64,000 bases of DNA, taken from positions 215,076 through 279,075 of the forward strand of contig CAJJDN010000066.1 in assembly GCA_905182985.1 (NCBI GenBank). Reading direction: 5' to 3'. The stretch is from Paramecium sonneborni. Its lineage: Eukaryota; Ciliophora; Oligohymenophorea; Peniculida; Parameciidae. Position 1 is the stretch's first letter; each line of letters begins with the position of its first letter. The notes below the pieces were generated by a model. It saw only the letters and a program-made list of their open reading frames with translations. It was not told the DNA's origin and searched no databases. A program made the translations under genes and the position numbers. Below, in pieces: positions 23,756 to 35,337 of the stretch.

Positions 23756-23909
23756 TCTTTAACTGTAATAAATATTTTATATTAATTAATTTATTTGATC
23801 ACATAATAATTATGATGCTATTCTTATTTCGTATTAATTTTGCGAAAAATAATGTAATTAAAAACGAAATCCATTAAATATTTTCTAATACAATTGTTAA
23901 AACAAAAAA

Positions 23910-24211
23910 ATGTCTCTTCATTCATCATTCGGTTATGATAGTCTTCGCTCAGTCATTTTTGCTAAAGCTATTAAAATGTGTGAATGTAATATTCAACCTT
24001 AATATTATAGAAATTTAAAATGAGTATTATTCATCAGAAAGTTGTTCTGATATTAAGAGTAGCATCTCTTCTGATTCAGAAAAGAACATTTTTGAAAGGT
24101 ATTAATACTTTTAATCTGTTTTCTAGAGAATTTGTTTCAGAATCTGCTGAATCTAAAATAGTCTTCAATAATCAACAATCTCCTCTCACTTAGTTTAATA
24201 CTCAACAATGA
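23910..24211 (+). CDS. Small Ser-rich hypothetical protein
   Basis: An 82-residue protein with two introns of 25 and 28 nt and an exact spliced frame. It begins MSLHSSFGYDSLRSVIF and has a Ser/Glu-rich middle (SSESCSDIKSSISSDSEK). The start is 154 bp from the divergent membrane gene. The presence of two well-formed introns that each remove a stop supports a real gene. No domain. Confidence 0.55.
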
Positions 24212-25294
24212 ATATAAATAAATAAACACATATACAAAAATAAATAACCATTCACTCCTATATTCAGGATACAAAACTCTATTATCATCATATTTAATTC
24301 TCTTATTAACAAATACAGTTATAAGATAACGATGACGATTCTATTTTAAACAGTTTGATCAAATTCAACGTGGAATGTTATCTTTAAAAACACAAAATAT
24401 TTCTATCCATATTTAATTAAATTAAGTCCTCATAATAAGTTAAATTCTCAATTAATATTATATTATATATTGATTCATTAAAACATTTAGCAATTATGTT
24501 ATTTCCTTAAAAAGAATTTCATTAAAAAACAAAAAAAATAAAATTTATTGTAAATTTAATTCGAAAATTTAAAAATATATTTAAACATTTTTTAATACAA
24601 ATGTACTAATTTAACATTAGCACTCTTAAATATAAATAACCAAACTTAAATAATATCATAACAATAACTTAAATCAGAATTCAAATGTTATTTTGTTATA
24701 TATTTCAATAAAACTTAATTTAAATCAAATTTGTTAGTAAAAGATAAATTCTATAAATATTCTCAATCCTACTTATTTTATTATTTTATAAATATATTGT
24801 TCAAGTGAAATTAAGTTTTATTAAAGAATTTCAATTTATCTATTCTTTTAGAATTATTTAAAAAAAAACACAAATTTATTTGTTTTGAATCTATTTTTTC
24901 AATGTTGCATTTGCAATTAAATTTTATTAGGATGTCGAGTAAAATGATCTTTAAATTCAAATCAGATGTATTTTTCTACTTTCCAAACATTGTAAAAAAT
25001 GAATAAAATTAAAGAGATAATTATTATTTTATTTTTTTTAATATTAAAATGTAGAGACAAATATTTTAAGAGATTTCTTATTATAGCTTATATTTTTTCT
25101 AAAATAATTTGGAGAGAATACAAAATGGGAAAAGATTTGATTTTTGCAAAAGTTTATTTATAATAGTTCCAAAACTATATTGCATTAATGAAAATAAAAG
25201 TATGAGTATAATTAATATTAAGAGATGACTATTAAATTTTGAAGAAGATTATTTAACACTCAATAATATAATATTTATATAATTAAAAACTCTT
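24212..25294. other. AT-rich region without recognisable genes
   Basis: Almost 1.1 kb of A/T-rich DNA, convergent between the small gene (plus) and PRP19 (minus). Short frames occur on both strands but none has coding character or paired introns. No RNA gene is seen. Confidence 0.45.
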
Positions 25295-26880
25295 TCAATT
25301 ACCATAGATGTTTACTTATTTATCAAAACTACAGCTGTAAATATTTTTATTAAATTCAGCAAATCTAAATTAAGTTTGAAAAGTTACTTAATAGCTGTTA
25401 TAGTATCCCTATGGCTTTCGAATTTGAAAAATTCTTATTACTTTTTAACATCAAATAAATGTATATATTTATTTTCACCTATAGCTAAATAGGCTCCAGA
25501 TTTATCATAAGAAATGGTACCTAAAGAATATGATGTAATAATAACTTATTTTTGATGATTGAAACAATTTTTAGAATTGACCAGGATTTCTTAGATCCCA
25601 TTAAAAGACTTCAGTTAGAGTGGCTGATGCTAAATTAACTCCATTTTCAGAGAAAGTAACTTGATTAATTGATCCCTAATATATTTATAATTTAGATTTA
25701 CTTCTTATCCTTCAAATTAGGCAACCAATTATCCAGATGTAATTTTCCATATTTTAATTTATGAATTAGCTTATCCTATAGCTAACAATAAACCATCTGG
25801 ATGAATTGCTACAGATGTAAATTAGCATTAGCCTTCAAAATCAGTAATTTTGCTAATTTATTAACCAGATCTTAAATCGTAAAATAACAGGAGACCTTCA
25901 GAAGTAACTATGACAGCAATAAAGCCAAGTGGATGAATTGCTAAATCAGTAATATTTTATCCAATCTTTATGGTTGAAGTTATAATACCTTCAATAGTTT
26001 CAGTATTGAATTAATAAAGAACTAAATCTCCATCTGAAGTTGATGATACAAATCTCAAATGTTCATCAGTTATGAAAAAGTTAATTGAATTAATTTTTTG
26101 ATTATTTTATTAATTCTAATATACAAGTTATTCAGAACGATAAAGTGAAACTAAACCAGTTTATCCTCCTACTACTATATAATTTGATTATATATCTAAT
26201 GAAGTACCACCTTAAGTTTAAGTGTGTTATTATTTAATTTCATAATTTGATAAAATCTAAATTATATTGAATAAAAGTACTTGAGAACTAGGAAATTAAT
26301 CAAAGTAAGATTATTACTTTCTTAAAAGCTTTCTTTAGCTTGTTAATTTTAATGCATTTTATTCTATATCATTTACATAATTAATCGATAATTTTTCAGG
26401 AATATTATTAGTTTCTACTTCTACTTTATGATTTAATTTATTTTGTAATTGCACTAATTCTATTCTAGCTTGATCTCTTTCTTTTATAAGTTTTGCTATC
26501 ACACGACATGCTGCATCATGTTAATATAATGCATGTGTTAATTCATGTCTTACTTATTCTAAATGTTATTTCAATTGAAATTGCTCTAATAATAAAGCAT
26601 CCCATTCATTTTGCAAAAGAGAAAGTAATGAAGGTATTGATGTAGCTGTAACTGGTCTTGGTTTTTGAACTTTGGCTACTTTTACCTTTATATTTAAAAA
26701 TTATAATCTTACTTCAATTAGATCATCTTAATTCAAAGGTCTTCCTGTAATTGGACATGTACCTGTACTTTCAATATGTTTCTCAATCAATCTTTTTTCA
26801 TATATATGTCCACTCACTTTAGATATTACTGGTGTTTCTATTAATTCACCAGATAATGCACAAGTTTACCAGGATTACAT
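25295..26880 (-). CDS. PRP19: Pre-mRNA-processing factor 19 (U-box, WD40)
   Basis: PRP19 is a tetrameric E3 ubiquitin ligase of the spliceosome NineTeen complex. The N-terminus is the U-box: [45 protein letters not shown]. It is followed by the tetramerisation coiled coil ([19 protein letters not shown] and [19 protein letters not shown]), which is diagnostic for PRP19. The C-terminal half is WD40 repeats (for example [15 protein letters not shown] and YSCSFDKQVNIYGN). Several short introns are present, the last being a 23-nt one before [16 protein letters not shown]. Start ATG 26878-26880, giving MQSWQTCALSG; the first residues are unlike the usual MSLICA start but no better ATG is near. Confidence 0.94.
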
Positions 26881-26931
26881 ATTTTTATGATATGAATTTA
26901 TTTGAATATTTTAATAAACTTATGTTAATCA

Positions 26932-27312
26932 TCATTATTTTGTAATTTCTGTCTTAAGATTGTCAAATGAATCAACTGGAACATATTATGCAAGAGTGTA
27001 ATACTTTCCTTTTCCATCATCTTCTTCCTTCTTCTTTCTTTATAATCTAACCCTAATTCTTCTTGGTAAATTACGAATTCCTCTTGCCCAAATAGCCTCA
27101 TTTAATTATGGATCAACTCTCACATCATCAGTTAACATATTTTTCTAAGCTAAACAATCCCTTCACTTTTTACCAAATCTAACAATATGACTAACTGCTC
27201 TAGGTGCCTTTCTTTTAAAAGTCTCCTTATGAACAGCTTTATGAAGATTTATAGTATAATCTCTGCTTACTTCACCTAAGGGATTAGGCTTTCCCTTTTC
27301 TTTCTTTCCCAT
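26932..27312 (-). CDS. RPL31: 60S ribosomal protein eL31
   Basis: A 118-residue large-subunit protein near the peptide exit tunnel. Family blocks are VSRDYTINLHKAVH, FKRKAPRAVSHIVRF, DDVRVDPQLNEAIWARGIRN and LPRRIRVRLQRK, ending YTLAQYVPVDSFDNLKTEI. One 24-nt intron (27150-27173) removes an in-frame TGA exactly where animal proteins read KFAMKEM. Start ATG is 41 bp from the stop of the upstream same-strand gene; PRP19 follows 51 bp downstream. Confidence 0.96.
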
Positions 27313-27353
27313 TAATTAAAATCTTTAAAAATTAATTTTAAAAAAGTAAGTCA

Positions 27354-28496
27354 TCATTATATATATTTATTATATAAGTTAGGGGTGCCAAACCATCTAG
27401 GGGATTAATTAACTGACATTACTGAGCCACTTCTTAATTTTGTAAATCTTTTTTCATTCACTAAATAGTTAACCTTTAGGATGTAATATATACTTATTTT
27501 AAAATTGATTGTAAATATGCACTCTTTCTTCTCATTGCATAATTTAAAGAATTAGCTTGTTTAAATCTATGAGTAAGTATAGAATTATTTTAATCTCTAT
27601 AGGGTAATTAACCTGGTTATACTAATGATATATGCTAGATTGGATAAAGCTTCAATCTTTATTCTTTCTTGTTACTAACAATTTACTATTCAAAATAACT
27701 AGATTTCACTCTCTATTTTCTTTCTCTTGGTATCTCAATCTCCTTTAATTTTATTACCTTTTAGACTTGTTTTTCATTTTCTATTTATTCCTAGGGTTTA
27801 GAATAAATTTATATTTTTAGTGATTAGAAAATATCCCCAAAATCTGGTGAATTTTCAATCTCCCATCCATTAACAATATCTTAAACTTTAAACATTAAGG
27901 AAATTTATGAACATTTTTTAATATAATTTTTAGTATCAAAAAGTTTTCAATATATAATAAGTCAAAGCTCCTTATTTGTGTACTTTAAACAGGATAGTGA
28001 TGAGGGATCATGAGTTCCAATAAATAGTTTTTTGATATATTTCAAGATAACTTCAGAATCTCCAATTTTAGAAGATTTAAGTATATCTTGGATAATTTAA
28101 AAGCTAGAAAAGTATTATTTGCATATATTTCTAGCATCATCATTTGAGAAAAGAACTTTTAAATCTTTTCGAGTATAATTCTTTTTATTGTTAACCTTTC
28201 TAATAAATTTTTAAATGGTTAAATTCTATCTAATAACATTTTTGTGATTATTAGCTAAAATATAATTAAATATTACTTAAGTAATTCTTGATTAAAATTC
28301 CCATATTTTTAGGGACATTCTTTGCTTCTTGGTTGTTTTTGGAAGGAACTTTTAATGATTTTTTCTCATCTTAGATAAATAATTAATTCTCTTTCTCAGT
28401 TTTTGATTGTTATTCCTCGAAATTATTATTTGTTAATAAATTATTCAGAGTAAATGGATTTTATGAATCATCAATATCAAAGTAAAATAAAGACAT
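27354..28496 (-). CDS. Hypothetical protein with two in-frame TGA codons
   Basis: One frame of 367 codons, after removing introns of 22 and 20 nt (27474-27493), begins MSLFYFDIDDSQNPFTL and ends TPNLYNKYIQ. It has coding character throughout, including KYIKKLFIGTHDPSSLSC and VQDIVNGWEIENSPDFGDIF. It is broken by two TGA codons 15 nt apart near 27970, in the context KEL-TGA-LIIY-TGA-KLFD. No GT..AG pair of normal length can remove them. The surrounding helical sequence resembles no family I can name. It may be a recent pseudogene or contain sequencing errors; Trp (TGG) would fit both sites. Confidence 0.5.
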
Positions 28497-28692
28497 AATA
28501 TTTAATTATTTATTTTCTTAAAATAATTCTTGGGTTTTATAATGGTTTATAAATTAATTAAAAGCAATTGTGATATAAAAATTAAATCTTACATGATAAA
28601 AAAACTTAGAAGGTAATTTGGATAATAAAATTAGAATAATAAAGAAATGAATAAAAGTTTGATTATTTTTATATAAAAAAAGATATTAATTT

Positions 28693-29472
28693 ATGGTTTA
28701 CAAGATAAGAAATAAGTCATTCTTCTGGACAAGAGCTGGATGGAAAAATAACTGGCATCCTAAGAATTTTAATGCTCCTAGACCATCAAGTTCAGAATTC
28801 ACAATTGGTATTAGATGTAGATATGATCATAATTCATTTTTGAGAGGTATTAAAAATAAATTAAATTTTTTTAGCTTATCATTCATATAGAAAGATCTCT
28901 AGACATTGTAAGTAGTACTTTTTTGGTAACAAAGAATTAGAAGAATTATTTTAGATGGGTTTAAGAACATTTTTTATAGTACCACATATAGCTGAATGTT
29001 AAGTGACTTAAATAAAACATGGTGGTGAAAGAAGAATGGTAGATTAAATTGATAGAGATTTTGAATTAGTATCTTATAATTCTCATCCATATTAATTGTT
29101 TACATATACAGTTTGGAATTAATATTTAGCCAATCAATAAGAAGCATATGAATAAAGAAAGAATGGAGGTAAAGCTATTGAAGATTAAGTTATTGATCAT
29201 ATAAGGTAATAAATATAATTCAATATTTAAGTGAATTGGTTAAAGATGAAAAGAATAAATTAGGAGCAGGAAAATAATTAAGTATTGAGAGAACAGCAGA
29301 AATAGTAATGAATGTGATGAGATAATTAAGAGCTGCTTAATAAAGACCTAATCTTAATAACAGGTACAAATTTATTTTTTATAGAAAAAGACGACCAGAT
29401 GGAGAATTTGATGATTTTCTTGAATAAAGAAGACCATTCACAGCACCAAATAATTAATCAGCTACTCATTGA
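28693..29472 (+). CDS. Conserved-looking basic hypothetical protein
   Basis: A 234-residue protein with three introns of 28, 26 and 21 nt and an exact frame. It starts MVYKIRNKSFFWTRAGWKNN. It is rich in Arg, Tyr, Trp and His in the first half (FRAYHSYRKISRHCKQYFFG-like stretches) and Lys/Arg/Gln in the second (RKRRPDGEFDDFLEQRRP). No signal peptide or membrane helix. The aromatic and basic makeup would suit a mitochondrial or ribosome-associated protein, but this is a guess. No known domain. Confidence 0.68.
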
Positions 29473-29530
29473 GCAGATTATATTAAAATAATGTATAACA
29501 ACTTATTAATTATATTATTTATGTATTATT

Positions 29531-31463
29531 TCAATATTGTAAAGCTTCCTAAGCATAAAATTTAACATCTCTATCATTATCATCTGTCAACTCATTAATA
29601 GCTCTATAATATTATTAATAACTTACTATTTTATTTGATTTAGAGTACCTTAATGTTCAATTCTTTTTGTTAGAGATTTTGCCACCTTTATACTAACAAA
29701 TTTAATATTAGGAACATTATCTTTAAGACATTTGTGGACAATAGGCCATAACTTATCTTAAATCATTGGTCCATCAGCCACAAATCCAATTTATTAGATT
29801 GCATATAAAGCATTTATTCTGTATAAGAATCCAACATCTTTATTAAGTGTTTCAACACATTTAGAAAAAAAGCTTCCTAATGCCCAATCAATTTTATATG
29901 TTTAAATTAGGTCATTTAATCTACTCAAACCTATAGTTCTTACTTCAGCTGCTCTATCTTTCAAGAACATAACATATACAGGTTCTAATTATTTTAAAAA
30001 TACATCTGTATTTTTTATTGTTCTAAATATGATAAATAATAATTACAATGCTAATTGGATAACAGTTTACATAATTTCTTTTCTAACTCTCCATTTTGGA
30101 TCCTCCATACCTTTTTTTAAATGAGGAATGAATTGTCCTATTGCATCAGGACCTATAGCAGCAGCAAATACTCCAACTGATTATGCTGCATTTTTTCTTA
30201 CATCTTAATTATCATCACTCATCAATTCAATTAAATATGATTGTAATTTGTTTTAACTATTTTCCCTAGGTAAAATTGTAGCTATCTATCCAATTACTAA
30301 ACAAGCATTCTCTATAAATTATCAATATTATATATTTATACATTTGACTTATGCAAATGCATCCTTTGCTAATAACTATAATAATGGAATTATTAGAGTA
30401 AGTTTCTCTGGAGATACAAACTTAATAAATTTGGCCAAACTTTTCACTGCTATTACTCTAACATCACTTTCAGGATCTTTTAATAAATTTGAAAATATCT
30501 AAATTAATGAAGAATCAGCAATCTCCTTTCCTACCGCATCTGCTAACTTTATATTTCATCTAAATATTGTACCTCTGCAAATATCTTTGACAATGCCAAT
30601 CTTACTCTCCATGATTTATCCTCTGCTGAAGATATTATCAATGGTAGAATATTTGTTTTATTTTCATTGATACCTAAAATCTTAGCGATATTCATTATGC
30701 TTTCCATACATAATAATCTAACTTAATCCTATTCATCTTAACATAATTATTTTAAAACAGCTATTAAAACTTCTATAACATGATTCTTATCCATAAATTA
30801 TGCAATTTCACCAATTTTATTTGCTACAGCTCTTCTAACCATTGGTGTTTCTTCGCTACATAATTCATTAAATTTTCTTAAAAACTTAAATTCATTTAAA
30901 ATACTATCTCAATTTTTCCTTTTAATTTCCAGACCTTGCATACATAGGACACATTAAACTAACAGCTGAAACTCTACATGTAAAATTGGCTTCATTTGAT
31001 GCTAATTTTATAATCTAATAATATATTTAAATACTGTTACCATAGGAACAATGTTGTTAGCAATTTCATTATCTCCCAAATACCCACATACAATTATTAT
31101 TGATTTTACAGCTTGCTCTCGTACTACAGTCTCATCAAATCCAGCTAATTATTCTAAAATCGGCAATAAACATATAGATTATTATTGAATTATTTGACTA
31201 AATAAACCTATTCAAAAATACGCAATATAGCCCAACTCTTCTGCCATTGCAAATAAAACTTCATCATCTTCTTTCTTCATTAATGCTGAAATTAATTATC
31301 ATATATATATTTTACTTTCAAAATATGGCAAAAGAACAGATTTTATTTTATCTATTCCTAAAAGGGTTGCAATAACTCTAACTCTATGCATTGCATTGAC
31401 TTTTAGATAAACTTCCTCATTTTCCATCTCCTCCTTAAAAACATCTATTGGATTATCACCCAT
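29531..31463 (-). CDS. PPP2R1A: PP2A scaffold subunit A (PR65, HEAT repeats)
   Basis: The scaffold of protein phosphatase 2A, which holds the catalytic C and regulatory B subunits. It starts MGDNPIDVFKEEMENEEVY and shows PR65-type HEAT repeats throughout: VIATLLGIDKIKSVLLPYFE, DDEVLFAMAEELG, ETVVREQAVKSI and near the end DRDVKFYAQEALQ, matching the animal DVDVKYFAQEAL. Several introns (30 nt and 24 nt near the start, 23 nt near the end) were recognised; others were not all mapped. Length after splicing is near 590 residues, as expected. Stop TGA at 29531-29533. Confidence 0.93.
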
Positions 31464-31524
31464 ATTTGATTGATTTAAATCTTAAATTTATATTATTTAT
31501 TATATATTTATTTAATATATAGAT

Positions 31525-33230
31525 TCAATTTACATATTCTGAAAATCCCATATCTGCAGCTTCTTACAATGCTTTACTTAACATATCCTAAACAAAAGTC
31601 TAATCTGATTTTAATGATAAAGATTTATGATAAAAATGAATAGCCTTGCTTAAACTGTTTGGCAATTCACTTAAATGATAAGAAAATGCCAATCCAAAGA
31701 AAATTTATGGAGATACTGAATTTAACTATTAAAAATTAAATTTGAATACCTAAATACACTTTTCAAATATTAATATAGCATTTTTGTAATCTCTTTATTT
31801 TCTAAAGTTGTGACCCAAATTTTAAAGTGCAGATTCTCGAATCTTATGATTGGAATTCTAACAGAACACTAAAGCATTCAAGAAAAACTATATTAGAATT
31901 AAATTTTACATCTTTTGCTTCATTATATTTTTTTTATTTATAAGCAATAACTCCAAGCTCATTTTATATCATAGGATCTGTTGGATTAATATCCTTAGCC
32001 TATTATAAAGATAAGATTGCTGTCTATAAATTATTAGTCCTTAAATATTCCATTCCTATATAAACATGTGCCTAATAACATCCTGGAAATTAACGAGTTA
32101 TTGATCTATATATTGACATTGCTTAATCAGATTCATCTTAAATAGCATAAGAATGAGCTAATCCTATCCAACTATATATTAAATGCTAATTTAATTAGAT
32201 TGATTTCTGGAATTGTTTTCTTGCCACTTCATATTTCTTTGTTGAAAAATAATATACTCCAACTACAAACCAACTTAAAGCATTTGATGTATAGTTTTCT
32301 ATCAAATTGTGAGCACAATAATATAATTCTGCTATTTATTCTAATTCCAATAAACATGAAACATATGTTGGAATCACATCAAAATATAATGGATCTTATT
32401 TTATTGCTTTTTATGACCAATCATATGCAGATGCAATATCATAACTATAATATGCTTTCTTTGCTTTCACATTCAATATATCTATATTATTTTTCTTTTC
32501 TAATGCTACATATATTAAATCATTTTGAATCGGAATTTCCTCCTTTCTTATATATGGACTCCTTATAGGAGATGGTTTCATTTATTAAATTTCAACCTTG
32601 TCTACAATTTATAATTGTTAAACTATTTTCCTTTTTTCCTCCTATAAATTATCTACTATTCTCTAATTCCCAATATCCCTATTTATTGTCTTACTTATAT
32701 AATAGTCCTTTAACCAAGCTTCATCTAAATTTAATTATATTTATTGGATCAGATTTTCCTTTTCATCCCATGAAATTAAATATGAATCCACTAATTATTA
32801 AAACACTCTCACATTTGTTGGACTCTTCTATAAACATTCATAATAATTTGAAACTGCCAATTATTTATTCTCCAATGCTTCATAACATTATCCTCTTATC
32901 CAATCACTTTATGATGTTATTTCATCCTATAATATCTCTATTCCTAATTCATATTGCTTATTTCCATATAAGGCTCTTGCTGCTAATACTGCAAAATCAC
33001 CTTATGTTAGTTTGTACTTTAAAAACAAATTATATACTCCTGAATATTCTGCATTTTAAAAATGACACTAAAATTATTATAGTAAGTAATATTACAATTC
33101 CAAGCATAAATACCAAATATGCTAAAATATTTTAATCTTGATTTAGACATAATAATTTCTCAGCAAAAAATATAGCTTATTTGTATTATCCTTAAAGATA
33201 ACTACTTATTGCCAACTAATAAATATTCAT
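31525..33230 (-). CDS. CDC16: APC/C subunit CDC16 (APC6), TPR protein
   Basis: A TPR subunit of the anaphase-promoting complex, the cell-cycle ubiquitin ligase. The N-terminus (QGQYKQAIFFAEKLLCLN) fits the first TPR; the diagnostic C-terminal TPRs read AHVYIGMEYLRTNNLQTAI, LQQAKDINPTDPMIQNELG and VIAYKQKKYNEAK, which match CDC16/APC6 specifically. The start ATG at 33228-33230 was chosen because it extends the first TPR; a 28-nt intron then restores the frame before CHFQNAEYSG. More introns exist downstream. About 540 residues, in the family range. Confidence 0.92.
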
Positions 33231-33421
33231 AAATTATGGATTATTTAACAATTAACTTGCAAAAATTGAATTCGATTAAGGATTAAAAAAAGGAAGTTAA
33301 ACTTCATAATACATATTTTAGTATTTCTAAGGTTCATTTCCTTGTCTAATTATTTTTGATGTCTTTTTTTGAATTGACATTAAACTATAATCTTAATAAT
33401 TTGAATTTTTATATTAAATTT

Positions 33422-33889
33422 ATGCTAATTCTAATTATATTAACTATCGTACATGCTTTTTAAGAATAAAAAGTGAATGCAAATTTAAAACAACCTTAAT
33501 TACATTGTTTAGACATTAAAATTGATGATAAATTATATGATATTAAAGTGTCTTTTTTGGGAAGTGTAGGCATCGATATTGCAATGTTTTGGCAATCTCA
33601 ATAATAATAATTCAATGAAACCATTAATAATTACTAACCAATGGATACAGTTAAATTAAGATTTAGAAATGATGCAAGCAGACCAGAAAATTGTTTCTTT
33701 GTCGTTGGATATTAAATTTCAAGAGGATTAAGAGAAATCAATGAATTCCAATATATAATTAGTAATTTTGTTATTTATTAAATATTAGAATTGGAAGAAG
33801 TCTTAATTGATGATTTAAATTGGACTTATTTAGGTCAATATCTCTTTGTAATATTATTCCCTTTAACTATTTTGTAATTTATTAAATGA
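33422..33889 (+). CDS. Type I membrane protein with signal peptide
   Basis: About 146 residues: signal peptide (MLILIILTIVHAF), a luminal beta-rich domain (CLDIKIDDKLYDIKVSFLG, then KLRFRNDASRPENCFFVVGY) and a C-terminal membrane helix (LGQYLFVILFPLTILQFI). A 27-nt intron just before LEEVLIDD is likely; both spliced and unspliced forms keep the frame. The two Cys in the luminal part could pair. Domain architecture is like p24/signal-anchor luminal proteins but I cannot name a family. Confidence 0.65.
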
Positions 33890-34043
33890 TTAGTGGATAT
33901 TTACAACATTATAAATAATTGATTATTATTATTATTTTCTTTCTGTCAAAATTCTAATGAGTATTAAATTATTTATTTTTGAGATATAACAATATAAATT
34001 CTAAATTCAAGATATTTATAAACTTAAACATTAAGAATATATC

Positions 34044-34163
34044 GTTGTCGGCCATACTAAGCCTAAAGCACCGGATCCCATTCGAACTCCGAAGTTAAGC
34101 GGCTTAAGGCGAGGTTAGTACTAAGGTGGGGGACCGCTTGGGAAGTCCTCGTGTTGACAACCC
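34044..34163 (+). rRNA. 5S ribosomal RNA
   Basis: A 120-nt 5S rRNA gene. It begins GTTGTCGGCCATACTAAGCC and ends CGTGTTGACAACCC, so the two ends pair to form helix I. Internal conserved parts are visible: CCCATTCGAACTCCGAAGTT (loop B/C region, with the RNA polymerase III C-box area) and TAGTACTAAGGTGGG. It stands alone rather than in a tandem array in this window, and is much richer in G+C than its surroundings. Confidence 0.97.
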
Positions 34164-34170
34164 TTTTTTT
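34164..34170 (+). terminator. Pol III oligo-T terminator
   Basis: A run of seven T directly follows the 5S rRNA 3' end, the normal RNA polymerase III termination signal. Confidence 0.85.
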
Positions 34171-34667
34171 AATTCAATTAATTTTTTAATTTATATGAAT
34201 TATTAAAATTATAATATAATCTTTTAGTTATTTATTATTACTTATTTATTTTCATTCTAAATTTTATGTTTATGAATATATAAATTCAAAATTTAAAAAT
34301 CAAATTAGTATATTTTTGATCTCATATTAATATTGAGTTTTACTGAATCTATGGATTTGATGGAATAATTATTAAAAAATATTTCTTATCATATTTTACT
34401 AAATTATGTTTCAAAATTATATTTTTCTATAAATTAATGATCATTTTGTCAAAGAAATTTTATTAATAAAATTGATTACTCTCATAAATTAATTAAAGAT
34501 ACAATGAAATGATTTTGAATAAAAAAATTTTAATAAATATACCATAATGTTAATAGATCTATATTAATTTATATTGAATTATGTTAGTTTAAGATTGAAA
34601 TACTTAAGTTAATTAAGGATTGAAAATAAGAAAATTAATAGTATATTCCAAATTATATACTTATTAA

Positions 34668-35250
34668 TCAATTATTACTTTAGATAGATAAACAATTTGG
34701 TCCACCAAATGCATGATACTTTTCAACCCATGTTTTAGAAGTTCTAAGTATATCATGAATATAATTTATTTAATTTGATAAATTTGAATATGTATAATTT
34801 AGAATTTTTTCGAATGACATTCCAAAAAGTTCTTGTATGTTCATAAGATTATATTTTTGGAAGCTAGAAAAAATAATTTTATTTTATGAATAATCCCCAA
34901 ATTCACCGAGTTGAATAAACCAAATCCATGTCAGAATAGAAATTAAATACCTTAAGAAAATATTATGAGCTAACCTAGGAATAAAAGAAAGATCTCGAAT
35001 ATTTTACTCTTATCAAACATTTCATAAATAAATAAGAAGAATATCAAGACAGTGATTCTTCTAATAGTTTCTGCCCATCTGATACTTCCAATACTGTTTG
35101 TATAGAAGGAAATGCATAACAATAGATATGCATACAGATGTTTGATATTATAAAATAAATGAGAAGAGCAGTAAAATAATCGCAAAGATTATGTTCAACT
35201 AAGATCAAAAAAATAAATAAGGTTATAGAAAAGAGAAACAAAGAAATCAA
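34668..35250 (-). CDS. Putative membrane protein, model uncertain
   Basis: Minus-strand frames contain hydrophobic segments (LFLFSITLFIFLILV, ALLIYFIISNICM, ITVLIFFLFIYEMF) followed by a soluble end (MNIQELFGMSFEKILNYTY, TSKTWVEKYHAFGGPNC) and TGA at 34668-34670. At least two frame changes are required and I could not place introns that satisfy all of them, nor a convincing ATG. It may be a real gene of about 150 residues or a decayed one. It lies between 5S rRNA and a coiled-coil gene. Confidence 0.3.
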
Positions 35251-35337
35251 TTTGTTTAAAATTAAACTTGGTTTGTTATGATTAAAACTATTACTATATA
35301 GTTAATTAAATGTAAAATATACATTTATATAAATTAA

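Noticed and set aside
32200..33135. Two plus-strand open frames of 122 and 187 residues
   Set aside because: They are antisense to the well-supported CDC16 gene, are poor in codon character and rich in Phe, Leu, Ile and Asn as expected for reversed AT-rich coding DNA.
35044..35250. Minus frames beginning at TTG codons
   Set aside because: They lack an ATG. The region may hold a membrane gene, but these frames alone are not valid models.
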